Shown here: positions 39,262 to 49,557 of the stretch, piece by piece
How positions within the stretch are numbered: the first letter of the stretch is position 1
Layout: every line of letters starts with the position of its first letter
From: Scytonema millei VB511283
GTDB taxonomy: Bacteria > Cyanobacteriota > Cyanobacteriia > Cyanobacteriales > Chroococcidiopsidaceae
Length of the DNA: 64,000 nucleotides
Direction: 5' to 3'
Assembly (NCBI RefSeq): GCF_000817735.3
Contig: NZ_JTJC03000001.1
Coordinates: forward strand, 629,710-693,709
Made by a program: the position numbers and the translations under genes
Notes under the pieces: generated by a model
Databases searched by the model: none
What the model was told of the DNA's origin: nothing
The model's input: only the letters and a program-made list of their open reading frames with translations

Positions 39262-40196
39262 TAAGTTGCTTGCAAGCGGCTAATCAAGTAATCTTTGGCA
39301 GAAATAGAAGGATATATTGCTACTCGATCCGTACAACAACCAGGAAGACAAGTAACCTCAGTATCATCATTAGGATGACAGAAAAAAGCTATTGAATAAC
39401 GCGATCGCCTGACTCTTTCATCTAAGGGAATCGCTACCCGATGTTTGGTAGAACAAAATACGTGATTCGTCCATCGTTGCATTAAATCTCCAGTATTAAT
39501 AATTATTGTTTCAGGGATTGCTGAAGCTGCAATCCATACTCCATCTTTGGTTTGTATTTCTAATCCACCAATATCATCTTGAAATAACAAAGTAATACTA
39601 CCATAATCAGAATGTTCTCCCGCTCGTACTTGTCCTCGTTTTGGAGGTTGTTGTAGTGGCGGGTAGTGTAGTAATCTCAAAGTATGAGCTTGCTCGTGAT
39701 GATTGGCAATAAAAAAGTCTTCTGGAAGTTGTAAAGCCAACGCAAAAGATTGTAAAACTGTATCTGTGACTTGTACGCAAGCTTTCCAGAAATCTAATAC
39801 ACAATTGCAAAATTCAGCACTAAATTCTAAATTTTGAGTTAGAGAGTTTAAATTTAAATTTAAAGCTTCTTTTAAATCTCCTGGCAGACTCGGATCGAGA
39901 CGTTCTCTTTCTATACCTACATAACCACTGTTATGAGTTTCATCTAACCATGCTATTCGAGCTTTTGCTTCAGACGAAAGATTGAAAAATTGCTGAGAAT
40001 GTAAGAATAATTGTTGAATTAAATTAGTAGAAATACCGGGGTTTTTGATATATAAAAATCCAATTTCATGACAAGCTTGATAAACGCGATCGACAACAGC
40101 TTGTCTTTGTGAGCGATCGCCACTTCTAAACGCTTGTAAATCAATAACTGGAATGAATTTCTGATTATTGGTCGCCAATTCGCTTTGCTTAGACAT
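39258..40196 (-). CDS. 2-oxoglutarate/Fe(II) oxygenase, isopenicillin N synthase family
   Basis: The Fe(II) site HxD is seen in GEHSDYGS and the distal His in STKHRV, with the 2-oxoglutarate Arg in RSRYSIAFF, all at usual spacing. The N-terminal DIOX_N part begins FIPVIDLQAF. Family members oxidise many small molecules; the substrate cannot be told. Start at ATG 40196 (MSKQSELATN); the frame is open to GTG 40223. It converges on the ggt gene with overlapping stop codons. Confidence 0.85.
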   Translation of the reverse strand: MSKQSELATNNQKFIPVIDLQAFRSGDRSQRQAVVDRVYQACHEIGFLYIKNPGISTNLIQQLFLHSQQFFNLSSEAKARIAWLDETHNSGYVGIERERLDPSLPGDLKEALNLNLNSLTQNLEFSAEFCNCVLDFWKACVQVTDTVLQSFALALQLPEDFFIANHHEQAHTLRLLHYPPLQQPPKRGQVRAGEHSDYGSITLLFQDDIGGLEIQTKDGVWIAASAIPETIIINTGDLMQRWTNHVFCSTKHRVAIPLDERVRRSRYSIAFFCHPNDDTEVTCLPGCCTDRVAIYPSISAKDYLISRLQATY

Positions 40197-40387
40197 AGAT
40201 AGAAACTCGTATTTAAATTTCACGCTGTCAGCAATTCTTTTTCTTAAACAACTTTTGATTTGCCGAGCAGCTACTTTGCGTTTTTGCGTCTTTGCGTGAC
40301 CTTATTACGCAGTGTTTGGTAGCGAAGGAAAGCTAGAGAAGCCTTTTAATTGTTCATTTTGCTGGAGCATAGAATTGGTAGTTAGTA

Positions 40388-41800
40388 TCAATTAACAATA
40401 GATGCAGCGATCGCACCCTCAGCCTCCAACATTGCAGCCACCTGTAAAATTTTCCCCTCATTGTAAGGTGCGGCAATCAATTGTACCCCCAAAGGTAAAC
40501 CATCCGGGCGCGCAACTGGTACGGATAATACAGGTAAACCGATAAAAGATAGCGGCTGAGTAAACAACCCTAAATGGGGACGAACTAAAATTTCCCGTCC
40601 ATCTAACTGAATCGTTTGTTGCCCAATGAATGGTGCAACACAGGGTGTTGTAGGAGCTAGAATCAGATCGACGTGTTGAAAAATTGCCCGGACGCGATCG
40701 CGAAACCAGCTTCTAAATCTCTGCGCTTGCAGATACCAACTCGCAGGAATCATCGCCCCAGCCAAAAAGCGATCGCGGGTAGCCGGATCGAAGTCTTCAA
40801 GACGCGATCGCAAGTTCGTTAAATGCAAATTTGCCCCTTCACAAGCTGTAATTATAAAAGCCGCTGCCCTAGCACGGTGCGCTTCTGGGATGGTGACGTA
40901 TTGCGTCGCACCTAAAGCTTGGGCAACTCGTTCCACCGCAGCTAACGCTTCCGGTTCTGCACCTGTCCGAAAATAATCTTCAGCAATGGCAATGCGTAAC
41001 CCATCAATATTGTATGCAGACTTACCGTTATTTTCCGCAGATACGAGATTTTGTGTTTCTTCAGGAGGGCGTTGCGTGCAAACCGGATCGCGACTGTCCC
41101 ATCCTTGCAGCACGTCAAAGGCGATCGCCGCATCTCGTACAGAACGGGTAAACGTGCCAATGTGGTCGAAACTACTAGCGAATAAAAACGCTCCTGCCCG
41201 CGACAATCTCCCATACGTGGGTTTAAGTCCGTAGACACCGCATAAAGCCGCAGGGACGCGAATAGAACCGTTGGTATCGGAACCCAGCGTCAGGGGAACC
41301 ATTCCCCCAGCTACCGCCGCCGCCGAGCCTCCAGAAGAACCGCCTGCAATGCGATTTGTATCATGGGGGTTGTGGGTTGCACCGTAGTGAGAATTTTCCG
41401 TGACAAAACCGTAGGCGTATTCATCCATATTGAGCGCCCCAACTAAAATTGCTCCGGCTTGTTTCAGTCTGGCGATCGCCGTAGCATCTTGGCTAGCGGG
41501 AGGATTGTCAGCATTGATTTTCGAGCCAGCTAGGGTCGTTATCCCAGCAATATCAAATAAATTTTTGACCGCAAAGGGAACGCCAGCTAGAACGCCTGGA
41601 TCTTGCCCAGAGGCGATCGTCCTGTCGATCTTCGCTGCATCTGCTAAAGCTGTTTCAGTTGTAACGGTGGTGAAACAATTCAGTGCTGGATTCCGTGCGG
41701 TAATTCTGTCGAGGGTGGCGATCGCCACTTCTGTTGCGCTTACCTGTTGCGCGCGCACGGCTGTTGCTATGGTTACGGCATCAGCAAGGTTTAAATTCAT
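40388..41800 (-). CDS. AtzE-family amidohydrolase
   Basis: An amidase-signature enzyme of the AtzE group: Lys79 (GVPFAVKN), cis-Ser155 in GGSSGGSAAAVAGG and nucleophile Ser179 (DTNGSIRVP) form the catalytic triad. AtzE and relatives hydrolyse carboxamides such as 1-carboxybiuret and usually need a small partner (AtzG/DUF4089); no such partner gene is seen here. It lies beside the gamma-glutamyltransferase and 2OG oxygenase genes, possibly one catabolic group. Confidence 0.85.
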   Translation of the reverse strand: MNLNLADAVTIATAVRAQQVSATEVAIATLDRITARNPALNCFTTVTTETALADAAKIDRTIASGQDPGVLAGVPFAVKNLFDIAGITTLAGSKINADNPPASQDATAIARLKQAGAILVGALNMDEYAYGFVTENSHYGATHNPHDTNRIAGGSSGGSAAAVAGGMVPLTLGSDTNGSIRVPAALCGVYGLKPTYGRLSRAGAFLFASSFDHIGTFTRSVRDAAIAFDVLQGWDSRDPVCTQRPPEETQNLVSAENNGKSAYNIDGLRIAIAEDYFRTGAEPEALAAVERVAQALGATQYVTIPEAHRARAAAFIITACEGANLHLTNLRSRLEDFDPATRDRFLAGAMIPASWYLQAQRFRSWFRDRVRAIFQHVDLILAPTTPCVAPFIGQQTIQLDGREILVRPHLGLFTQPLSFIGLPVLSVPVARPDGLPLGVQLIAAPYNEGKILQVAAMLEAEGAIAASIVN

Positions 41801-41991
41801 GCTTTCATCTTAAAGCAGGTTAATCTGACGCGATCGCGCTTGTTCGAGCTGCACACGTTAATGACTACCTTTCTCAATTACCTCCATCTATAGACTTGTT
41901 TAGATAGTTGACTGGGTTAAAAATTTATTCATAAACCTTTACAAAGTTTAGTAAAATGATTTGTAAGCAATAAGTATTTATTCTTATCGTC

Positions 41992-43686
41992 ATGATGACG
42001 GAACAATTTCCCTGGCTAACTGCGATTGTCCTGCTACCCCTTGTAGCTTCCCTACTTATCCCCGTACTGCCTGATAAAGACGGTAAGCGCGTGCGGTGGT
42101 ATGCCTTAGGCGTGGCGATCGCGGACTTGATTCTGATGTGCTACGTTTTTTGGCAACACTACGATGCAGGCATCGCAACTTTTCAATTAGCGGAAAAGTA
42201 TGCCTGGGTTCCCCAATTGGGTATAAATTGGGCTGTCTCAGTTGATGGTTTATCTGTCCCGCTCGTACTGCTAGCAGGATTGGTGACGACTCTTTCAATA
42301 TTTGCGGCGTGGCAAGTCGATCGCAAGCCCCGCTTATTCTATTTCCTGATGCTGGTGCTGTATTCCGCCCAGATTGGGGTGTTTGTCGCCCAAGATATCT
42401 TGCTGCTATTCATTATGTGGGAGATCGAGCTAGTCCCCGTTTACCTGCTCGTCTCGATTTGGGGTGGACCGAAACGACGCTACGCAGCGACAAAGTTTCT
42501 CCTCTATACCGCACTGGCTTCTATATTTATTCTCGTTGCAGGGCTAGCGTTGGGTTTCTACGGTGGCAACCCTACCTTCGATATGGCAGCTCTGGCTGTG
42601 AAAAACTATCCGCTAGCGCTAGAATTGCCGATTTACGCCGGATTGCTAATTGCTTTTGGCGTGAAGCTAGCGATTTTTCCCATGCATACCTGGTTACCTG
42701 ATGCCCACGGTGAAGCATCTGCTCCCGTATCAATGGTTTTAGCGGGCGTGCTGTTGAAAATGGGCGGATACGGGTTGATTCGCTTGAATTTGGAAATGTT
42801 ACCTCACGCACACATTTACTTTGCCCCAGTGCTGGCAACTGTAGGCGTGGTTAATATTATTTACGGTGCGTTGGCTTCTTTTGCTCAGTCCAACATGAAG
42901 CGCCGTCTTGCCTATTCGTCCATTTCTCACATGGGATTCGTACTACTAGGTATTGCCTCTTTTACGGATGTTGGCATCAGCGGCGCACTCCTGCAAATGC
43001 TGTCTCACGGTTTGATTGCGGCAGTTCTGTTCTTCCTCGCAGGCGTAACATACGATCGCACTCATACATTATCAATGGAAGAAATGGGCGGGATTGCTCA
43101 GGTCATGCCTAAAGTCTTCGCTTTGTTTACCATAGGGGCAATGGCATCGCTGGCACTTCCTGGAATGAGCGGCTTTGTCAGCGAGATCTCGGTCTTTGTA
43201 GGTGTGACTACCAGCGATATTTACAGCTCAACCTTCCGCACGGTGACGGTATTTTTAGCCGCTGTGGGACTGATGCTCACTCCAGTCTATTTACTTTCGA
43301 TGCTGCGTCAGGTATTCTACGGTTCTGGTATAGCTCCCGCGTGCGTTTTAACGAGTACTCAATTGCGGACGGATTACCAGGATAGTCAGGAAGCAGTTTG
43401 TTTCGGGACTGACTGCGTGTTACCTGGAGAGGCAAGATTTGGCGATGCTAGACCGCGTGAAGTGTTCATTGCTGTCTCGTTCCTGGTGCTAATTATCGGT
43501 ATCGGGTTATATCCCAAGCTGGCGACGCAGATGTACGATGTCAAGACGGTTGCGGTTAACGCTCAGATCCGCGAATCTTACGTCCAAATTGCTCAGAGCA
43601 ATCCTCGCATCTATGCTAGCGGCTTCTTGGCTCCTCGGATCGATAAACCCGAACTCGCCACTGTGCCGACGGGTGTTTTAAAGTGA
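41992..43686 (+). CDS. ndhD: NADH dehydrogenase-like complex subunit 4
   Basis: NdhD is a membrane subunit of NDH-1, which in cyanobacteria passes electrons from ferredoxin to plastoquinone while pumping protons. The protein has about 14 membrane helices and the antiporter signature [32 protein letters not shown] hydrophilic loop with [17 protein letters not shown] near residue 480 is typical of cyanobacterial NdhD1/D2 proteins. Two ATG codons lie at the start. Here it is a lone gene, not in an ndhF-ndhD operon. Confidence 0.93.
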   Translation: MMTEQFPWLTAIVLLPLVASLLIPVLPDKDGKRVRWYALGVAIADLILMCYVFWQHYDAGIATFQLAEKYAWVPQLGINWAVSVDGLSVPLVLLAGLVTTLSIFAAWQVDRKPRLFYFLMLVLYSAQIGVFVAQDILLLFIMWEIELVPVYLLVSIWGGPKRRYAATKFLLYTALASIFILVAGLALGFYGGNPTFDMAALAVKNYPLALELPIYAGLLIAFGVKLAIFPMHTWLPDAHGEASAPVSMVLAGVLLKMGGYGLIRLNLEMLPHAHIYFAPVLATVGVVNIIYGALASFAQSNMKRRLAYSSISHMGFVLLGIASFTDVGISGALLQMLSHGLIAAVLFFLAGVTYDRTHTLSMEEMGGIAQVMPKVFALFTIGAMASLALPGMSGFVSEISVFVGVTTSDIYSSTFRTVTVFLAAVGLMLTPVYLLSMLRQVFYGSGIAPACVLTSTQLRTDYQDSQEAVCFGTDCVLPGEARFGDARPREVFIAVSFLVLIIGIGLYPKLATQMYDVKTVAVNAQIRESYVQIAQSNPRIYASGFLAPRIDKPELATVPTGVLK

Positions 43687-43710
43687 TTTGATTTTGTACT
43701 CCTGTTTATA

Positions 43711-43739
43711 AGCGATCGCTGGTGAGGCGATCGCTTTTT
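43711..43739 (+). terminator. Terminator hairpin built from two HIP1 sites
   Basis: AGCGATCGC and GCGATCGCT arms with a 7-base loop and four T residues follow ndhD. Each arm is a HIP1 octamer plus one base. Confidence 0.7.
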
Positions 43740-43825
43740 CATGTTTTAATTGGGAGTCGGGAGTCGGGGAAGCGTAGGGAGCAACTACCAACTACCAACT
43801 ACCAACTACCCATTACCATCTGCAA

Positions 43826-45517
43826 TCAACCCGTAAACAGGGATTTGACTGCTGACTGAACTGAGTTTTTAGCATCTTTCAGTGTCTCAGTGATGGGATG
43901 CTGTTCGTGTAAGAAGATTCTGGCGCAGTTGCGTCCCGGCATTCCTGAGATGGAGCCGCCTGGATGGGTTCCTGCTCCTGTGAGATATAATCCCTGAATT
44001 GGTGTTTTATAGTTAGCTATTTCTGGTAGGGGACGGAAGCAAAGCATTTGTTCTAAGGTCATGTCTATGTGGTAGTAGTTGCCTTTATAGGTTCCTAGAC
44101 GTTCTGCTAATTCGGCTGGGCTTTCGACGTGGCGGGCAATAATTGAGTGCTTGAGATTGGGTGAATATTGGGCTAGCTTATCGAGGACGCGATCGGCTAC
44201 TTTATGTTTAAGCACGTCCGTCCATCCCGTACCTTTTAAGCCTGTACCTTCTGCACCAGCAATTTGATAGGGGGCAAAAAATTCAATCCAAAGTGTATGT
44301 TTGCCTTGGGGAGCCATTGAAGGGTCGAGTCCTGTGGGCATGACTACATACATTGAAGGGTCTGCATCGGGAATTTTGCCTAGAGTAATTTCGCTATGGG
44401 CTTGTTCTACATGGTTGACGGAATCGGCAATTAAGACCGAACCCATGAGATACTCGTCTCGGTGGTCGTGGTTTTCAAAGCGCAGGGGTTCGGATAAAGC
44501 GCAGTCGATTTTGAGAATTGTTTCGTTGTTATTGACAATTCGACGATCGAGTCTCTCGCGTAAGTTAGGATCGGCGCTATCGATATCGTTAGCATCCATT
44601 AGTTGCAGAAATAGCCGTTTGGCATCAATGCTAGAGATGACACCTTTATGGGCGCGATATTCTTTGCTACCGCGAACTCGCACGCCCACAGCGCGATCGC
44701 CATCGACTAAAATTTGTTCTACACTTTGTTCTGTAAGGATTACGCCACCTAAAGTTTTGACTAACTTAACTAATGCTTCGGTTAGCGCTCCCGTACCACC
44801 ACGCGGACGCGCCATTCCTGGTTCGTGACGCAACACAGCCATCATTGCTCCAAATGACATGGCTTTTTGAGAGGGAGGCGAACTTAATTCTGCTGAGAGT
44901 CTGGCGAGGGGTGCTTTGACAAATTCAGCGTCAAAATATTCGTTAATATTATCTACCGGGCTGCTAAATAGGGTACGTAGAAGGTCTAAAGTTTCGTTGG
45001 GACCCCCCAGGACTGAAAATAACTGTTGCAGGTTTTTCAAGTCGTAGTTACCGGAGATATCAATTAAAGATTTGGGTGGAGCGTTAAAAAATGGTGCGAT
45101 ACCACGCACGAAGCGCAGCCAAAAGTCTGCATATTCAGCATATTTTTCGGCATCGCGTTGGCTAAAACGGGCAATTTCTGCACAAGTCTTTTCTACCGAT
45201 TTATGGGCGAGAAAATATTTGCCGTCGGGATGGGGACAAAAGGCAACGGGGTCGCAAGTTAAGTATTCTAAACCGTATTTTTCTAGTTCTAATTCCTGAA
45301 TCACCGAACCGAGAAAAATAAATAGGTGATTAATCGCACAGGGGTTAAACTTGAATCCAGGTGCTTCTTGGGGCATGAGTTCTTCTGTAGTGGCTCCACC
45401 CCCTGGAATCGGTTGTTTTTCTAAGAGCAAAACGCTATAGCCTGCTTTAAGTAAGTAAGCCGCACAGACTAGTCCGTTGTGACCAGCACCAATAATAACA
45501 ACATCGTAAGCTTGCAT
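43826..45517 (-). CDS. crtO: Beta-carotene ketolase, CrtO type
   Basis: This FAD-dependent carotenoid oxidase has the dinucleotide motif VVIIGAGHNGLVCAAYLL at the start and YLTGAGTHPGGSISGMPG near the end. It matches the CrtO family closely, including CAINHLFIFLG and PPSQKAMSFGAM. CrtO-type ketolases introduce keto groups on beta-carotene to give echinenone or canthaxanthin, pigments used in photoprotection. An alternative is a related phytoene-dehydrogenase-like paralogue; the close match to CrtO makes that less likely. It is a single gene. Confidence 0.82.
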   Translation of the reverse strand: MQAYDVVIIGAGHNGLVCAAYLLKAGYSVLLLEKQPIPGGGATTEELMPQEAPGFKFNPCAINHLFIFLGSVIQELELEKYGLEYLTCDPVAFCPHPDGKYFLAHKSVEKTCAEIARFSQRDAEKYAEYADFWLRFVRGIAPFFNAPPKSLIDISGNYDLKNLQQLFSVLGGPNETLDLLRTLFSSPVDNINEYFDAEFVKAPLARLSAELSSPPSQKAMSFGAMMAVLRHEPGMARPRGGTGALTEALVKLVKTLGGVILTEQSVEQILVDGDRAVGVRVRGSKEYRAHKGVISSIDAKRLFLQLMDANDIDSADPNLRERLDRRIVNNNETILKIDCALSEPLRFENHDHRDEYLMGSVLIADSVNHVEQAHSEITLGKIPDADPSMYVVMPTGLDPSMAPQGKHTLWIEFFAPYQIAGAEGTGLKGTGWTDVLKHKVADRVLDKLAQYSPNLKHSIIARHVESPAELAERLGTYKGNYYHIDMTLEQMLCFRPLPEIANYKTPIQGLYLTGAGTHPGGSISGMPGRNCARIFLHEQHPITETLKDAKNSVQSAVKSLFTG

Positions 45518-45589
45518 GGAAGAGAATTTGGAAACACACTATCTTCTTCGATGCTAGAGAGCGGTTAACAATTCTCAATCTCTCAACGG

Positions 45590-45958
45590 TTATACCTTAC
45601 GCATATTTTGACTGTTCGGATCGAAACCACGGGAAAAGCGGGTGCTGTTGTCGTAACAAGCACCACTTAAGTTAGCTCCGTACAGTTTGGCATAGTTGAG
45701 TCTAGCTTTACGTAAATTTGCTTCAGTTAGTTTTGCACCGCAGAGGTTTGTGCGCGTCAGGTTAGCGTTAATCAGGTTTGCGCCAGTTAAGTTGGCTCCC
45801 CACAATTTCGCTTTGGCTAAATTTGCTCCTTCTAAGTTGGCTCCCCACAGGTTGACTCCTACCAGGTAAGCGTTGATTAGCTTGACGTTGGCTAAGTCAG
45901 CTTGAGTAAAGTCTCTTTCTCCTGCTGCATAGCGTTTCAGCAGTTCTTCAGCATTCAT
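45590..45958 (-). CDS. Pentapeptide repeat protein
   Basis: Residues 20-105 are tandem A(N/D)LxX pentapeptides (LWGANLEGANL, LWGANLTGANL...), which fold as a right-handed quadrilateral helix. Such proteins can mimic DNA or form scaffolds; no function is set. The gene lies 45 bases downstream of the Argonaute gene on the same strand, so co-transcription is possible, but the product is a common cyanobacterial type and may be unrelated. Confidence 0.88.
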   Translation of the reverse strand: MNAEELLKRYAAGERDFTQADLANVKLINAYLVGVNLWGANLEGANLAKAKLWGANLTGANLINANLTRTNLCGAKLTEANLRKARLNYAKLYGANLSGACYDNSTRFSRGFDPNSQNMRKV

Positions 45959-46003
45959 ATTTCTTTACAGTTATAGGCGATCGCATCCTATTTCCATCTT
46001 GCC

Positions 46004-48241
46004 TTATAACCAAAATTGGCGATCGCCTTCTAGCAAACCTGGATAAATGCCTTGCAACCGTCGATAAGCCATGCGGTCGGAGCCAAAAAGCGGTATTGGT
46101 AAGCGCGGCTCGTTCAGCGAACCATGATGTAGTAAGGTAAGTTTCAAAGTCGCCTCTACTAAACTTTCTAACGATACCTGATGTCCTGCTTCATGAATTC
46201 TCAAGCGTAGAGGTAGAGGCAAACCGATTTTTGCCGAATTCAGTTCTGTCGTGACTAAAATAACTTCCCGCGCCGATAAACGCAGTGCTAATCCTGGCGT
46301 TGGTGCTTTAATAACTTCTGCTTCCCAGTTGTAGAGCCGAGGAATACCAGACTTATAACACTCGACCAGAATAAATTCGGAACCAATCGCTTTCGCTCGT
46401 TCTTTTAAATGTTGCACTTCATCACCACAAAAGCGTCCATCACGGTAAATTAGTACGACTTTACCTCTCAGTTGAGCTGCGGGAAGAAAGCTTTCTAAAA
46501 TTCTTTGGGGAATTTCTTCCCCTTCAATTAAAGCATCTTCTAATCGATAGCGAATAAATTCTCCTTTACGACCGTATAGACGCACGCTAGCGCAAGCATT
46601 CATAGTTCCAGAACCTCTCTTCTTGGCGCTTCTGGAAATATCTAATCCGATGAAATAGTCGGCAATTCCTAATGGTTCAGCTAACACAAAAGGCAAGTTC
46701 CCCAACTTGGCTAAAATGCCTGGAATTACCTGATTCAATAAATATTTAGCTTCGACGCTTCTTAAAGTATCTTCATAAATCACTTGACTGGCAATTCCGC
46801 GTCTGAGCAAGCGCGAGTAAATCCAAGAATATAGGCTACCTCCTTCTGTATTATCGCTGTGGCGATCGCTAGTTGGTAAAAATGTCAAAACTATATCGGG
46901 ATGATTTACCATCAATTCATCGACAGCTTCTTCAGCTTGTGCTCTAGCTTCAACTCCAGGTAAATTATCTACTAATAATGCCTTTTTGTTTTCAATCGGC
47001 AGAAGGGTTTCAAAGCCGTAGCGTTTGAGCCTTTGTTGTGTTTCTTGCAGAAATGAATTTACTGGATAATCGCAAAGTTTCAATGCAGCAATACGAATTG
47101 GTCTTGATAAATCGCTAAAATCTTCATGACGACGATACACGCCACCTTTGGATAAACCAGATAAAATTTGACTTTGAACTCCAATCTGATTTTTTCCAAA
47201 CACCAGTTTTGTTTCTGATAGTTTAACTGATGGAGAGAAGAATAATTCAGGATATCTGCGGCTATTTATACTAATCTTTAGTTGAAATCCATAAGTAGCT
47301 AAAGTTTGTCCGGCTTCTTTTTTGTACAAAGCTAAGAATTCTTTTCGTTCTACATAGGGGATTTTAGTTGCAGACAGTAATTTTCCATAATCTACATCGA
47401 ATTTCTTAGCAGTCTCTGCTGTTACGCAAGGACGTAAAGCTGCCATTGCATAGTAAAAAGGTTGTTGATTTTTACCAAACTGTACGGCAACAACTGGCTG
47501 TTCTTTCGGCGCTTCTATCAATGCTTGTTTGCTAATCGCACCCGTTGCATCCTCAAGCAATTTCTCTTTATGTTCGGCGATAGTACCTACAATGCCAGTT
47601 ATTGTAGCAAAACTATTACGTTCGATATCTCGCACTTTTAAACCAATTAAAAGTTGCTCTAGATTCTGCCGATAGGGATGATTATTGTAAAATTCTTCTA
47701 GATTCCTTTGGTAGACGAAACTACTATGGACGGTAATCGTTAAAGCTGGCTGAAGCCGCGCTTGAATTTCAATCGTTTCTGCCCAAAAATCAATTTCTCT
47801 TTTGACTTCTACTTGATTTACTGATACTACAACTGGAGATGAAAAACGGCAATTTATTTTTAAAACTCTTACTGCTAACTGTGAAAGAATCTCCGGTGAA
47901 ATCTGTGGCTGGTTTACCCATTGTATTGCATAAGTGCGATCGCCAATCTCTTTTTTTAACTCTTCACTAATTTCTAGCAGTTTCTCTCGCCACTGTTCTT
48001 GACTTGGCATTTGTCGAGCAGGTTTGGCTAAAACCCAGAAAAATTTATTGTGCCAAATAACAACTGCATCAGGAAACTTTTGACTGAATCGCCAACTAAA
48101 GCTATTACCCGTTTTTCGGTCGATCTCTGGAGTTAATCGAAAACAAATAGAATTTTTCGGAGCGATATCTATAAGTGAAATTTCACTTAGAAAAGTTGGA
48201 GTTGAAGCAACTGGAAGAGATTCTTGAACAACATTATTCAT
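46004..48241 (-). CDS. ago: Long prokaryotic Argonaute, catalytically complete
   Basis: This 745-residue Argonaute uses a short guide to find and cut target nucleic acid, usually DNA in bacteria, and protects against plasmids or phage. The PIWI domain has the complete DEDD set: Asp534 (FIGLDIS), Glu568 (YRLEDA), Asp601 (YRDGR) and Asp722 ([12 protein letters not shown]). A MID region precedes it (about 410-525, including [15 protein letters not shown]), and N and PAZ-like parts fill residues 1-330, so it is a long, probably long-A type, protein. Its start ATG overlaps the Cas4-like gene stop (ATGA), so the two are co-translated. Codon use and HIP1 content look like the host. Confidence 0.92.
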   Translation of the reverse strand: MNNVVQESLPVASTPTFLSEISLIDIAPKNSICFRLTPEIDRKTGNSFSWRFSQKFPDAVVIWHNKFFWVLAKPARQMPSQEQWREKLLEISEELKKEIGDRTYAIQWVNQPQISPEILSQLAVRVLKINCRFSSPVVVSVNQVEVKREIDFWAETIEIQARLQPALTITVHSSFVYQRNLEEFYNNHPYRQNLEQLLIGLKVRDIERNSFATITGIVGTIAEHKEKLLEDATGAISKQALIEAPKEQPVVAVQFGKNQQPFYYAMAALRPCVTAETAKKFDVDYGKLLSATKIPYVERKEFLALYKKEAGQTLATYGFQLKISINSRRYPELFFSPSVKLSETKLVFGKNQIGVQSQILSGLSKGGVYRRHEDFSDLSRPIRIAALKLCDYPVNSFLQETQQRLKRYGFETLLPIENKKALLVDNLPGVEARAQAEEAVDELMVNHPDIVLTFLPTSDRHSDNTEGGSLYSWIYSRLLRRGIASQVIYEDTLRSVEAKYLLNQVIPGILAKLGNLPFVLAEPLGIADYFIGLDISRSAKKRGSGTMNACASVRLYGRKGEFIRYRLEDALIEGEEIPQRILESFLPAAQLRGKVVLIYRDGRFCGDEVQHLKERAKAIGSEFILVECYKSGIPRLYNWEAEVIKAPTPGLALRLSAREVILVTTELNSAKIGLPLPLRLRIHEAGHQVSLESLVEATLKLTLLHHGSLNEPRLPIPLFGSDRMAYRRLQGIYPGLLEGDRQFWL

Positions 48242-49056
48242 GCAGCCGCCTCAGATATGGCAAATTTACAAATAGAATTAAAAGTACAATAGCGGCAACT
48301 TATGCCTGGATTAGGTGGATAAATTCGATGGAAATCATCAAATTGCTGGCGATAGCGATATAAATCTTTTTGATGTCGTTGAGAAAGCGAAGATAATTCT
48401 ATTTGAAACGATTTGAGTATGCTAGATGAGGCAGTAATTCGCTCTGATTGTTGACAATTCTCTAGGTTATAAAATGAAGCAACAGCTTTTTGCTGCGGGT
48501 AGATATAGCTAGCGGCTAGTAAATAAATATACGCTTGTCGGCGATCGAAGTCAGATTTTCCAGTTTTAAAGTCTACTATATGAAGCGTTCCATCTTCTTC
48601 TTGTAAAACGCAGTCCATCGCGGCATATAGGTTAAATGTGTTATTTCCTTGCTGGATTACAATTGGTTCTGGAAACCCCTCATCGCCTCGACTGAGTTTA
48701 ATAATTTCCTTACCAGCTAGAAACGGATTGTTCTGATAATTTTCCAGAATTTCAATAACTTTTGTTCTAACTGAATCTATTTCTTGACTCAATTGCAAAA
48801 CTTCTGATATTTGAGCGATCGCATTTTTTTCAGATGCGATTAAAGAGGTTTGATAAAACTCATAAATTCCCCTTTGTGCCAAAATACCGATTCGTTGATG
48901 TATGTTATCTCTTTGTAGTAGTTCTGTAACTTGCGGTTCCCACTTTCTTGCTTTGGTGAAACCCCTTTTCATATCGCAGTGTAGATGCTCTAAACCGACT
49001 GCTGGCGAAAATAAAGACAGCAAATTATAACTAGCAAATTCCCAAATTTTTGGCAT
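48238..49056 (-). CDS. Cas4/RecB-like PD-(D/E)XK nuclease with iron-sulfur cysteines
   Basis: The nuclease core is visible as AAMDCVL (Asp), IVDFKTGK (D-x-K) and the RecB-type QxxxY motif [10 protein letters not shown]. Four cysteines for an iron-sulfur cluster are in place: Cys27 and the C-terminal C-X2-C-X5-C of residues 254, 257 and 263 ([12 protein letters not shown]). Cas4 proteins are DNA exonucleases that trim prespacers; free-standing ones also occur beside prokaryotic Argonautes. There are no cas1/cas2 genes here. Being first in the operon and overlapping ago by 4 bases, it probably makes or trims guides or degrades the target. Confidence 0.88.
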   Translation of the reverse strand: MPKIWEFASYNLLSLFSPAVGLEHLHCDMKRGFTKARKWEPQVTELLQRDNIHQRIGILAQRGIYEFYQTSLIASEKNAIAQISEVLQLSQEIDSVRTKVIEILENYQNNPFLAGKEIIKLSRGDEGFPEPIVIQQGNNTFNLYAAMDCVLQEEDGTLHIVDFKTGKSDFDRRQAYIYLLAASYIYPQQKAVASFYNLENCQQSERITASSSILKSFQIELSSLSQRHQKDLYRYRQQFDDFHRIYPPNPGISCRYCTFNSICKFAISEAAA

Positions 49057-49198
49057 AGCTTAACTCCTCATATTGCAGTGAATAAGAGACACACCTTTAT
49101 ATACCTGAAATGCTGTATACTGAAAAAAATTGATTGTTATGACCATATTGACCATTTTAATCAACTTTGTCAAGATATATATGTAAGGGAAGAAAAAA
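49057..49198. promoter_or_regulatory. Divergent promoter region of the Argonaute and XRE/ImmA operons
   Basis: 142 bases separate the two divergent starts. At 49130-49164 an inverted pair TTGATT...AATCAA encloses two direct copies of TGACCAT (49140-49146 and 49149-49155), a good candidate operator for the XRE regulator. AT-rich -10-like elements occur on both sides. No -35 at ideal spacing was found. Confidence 0.55.
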
Positions 49199-49546
49199 AT
49201 GAGTCAAAGTTTTGGTAAAGTTATTCGTCAAGCTCGTAAGGCAAGGGAATTTAGCCAGCGTGAGTTAGCCAAGTTAATTGGGGTAGATTACACTTACCTA
49301 TCGAAACTAGAAAATGACCATGCTGGCTATCCTCCTAGCGAAGATGTGATTCATAAACTATCTTTGCATTTGGACTTACCAGAAGCAGAACTGAGACATC
49401 TAGCTGGTCGCATTACACCAGATGATACAAAAGTTTTTGAAGAACTAGTTAGAAAGTACAAACAAATGCCTGTCTTATTACGCCGAATGCGAGACGAGCC
49501 TGAATTTGCTCAGAAATTATTGAAAGATACAACCAACCGAGATTAG
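49199..49546 (+). CDS. XRE-family helix-turn-helix regulator
   Basis: This 115-residue protein has a lambda-repressor-type domain at residues 6-65 (IRQARKAREFSQRELAKLIGVDYTYLSKLEN...) and a short helical tail. It is transcribed away from the Argonaute operon and followed 11 bases later by a metalloprotease, the pattern of ImmR/ImmA modules in which the protease removes the repressor on damage or conjugation signals. It probably represses the divergent promoters. The ribosome site is a purine run (AAGGGAAGA). Confidence 0.9.
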   Translation: MSQSFGKVIRQARKAREFSQRELAKLIGVDYTYLSKLENDHAGYPPSEDVIHKLSLHLDLPEAELRHLAGRITPDDTKVFEELVRKYKQMPVLLRRMRDEPEFAQKLLKDTTNRD

Positions 49547-49557
49547 GAGAAATTAAA

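Noticed and set aside
48238-49056. Cas4-like gene as sign of a CRISPR locus
   Set aside because: There is no cas1, cas2 or repeat array; coupling to ago explains it better.
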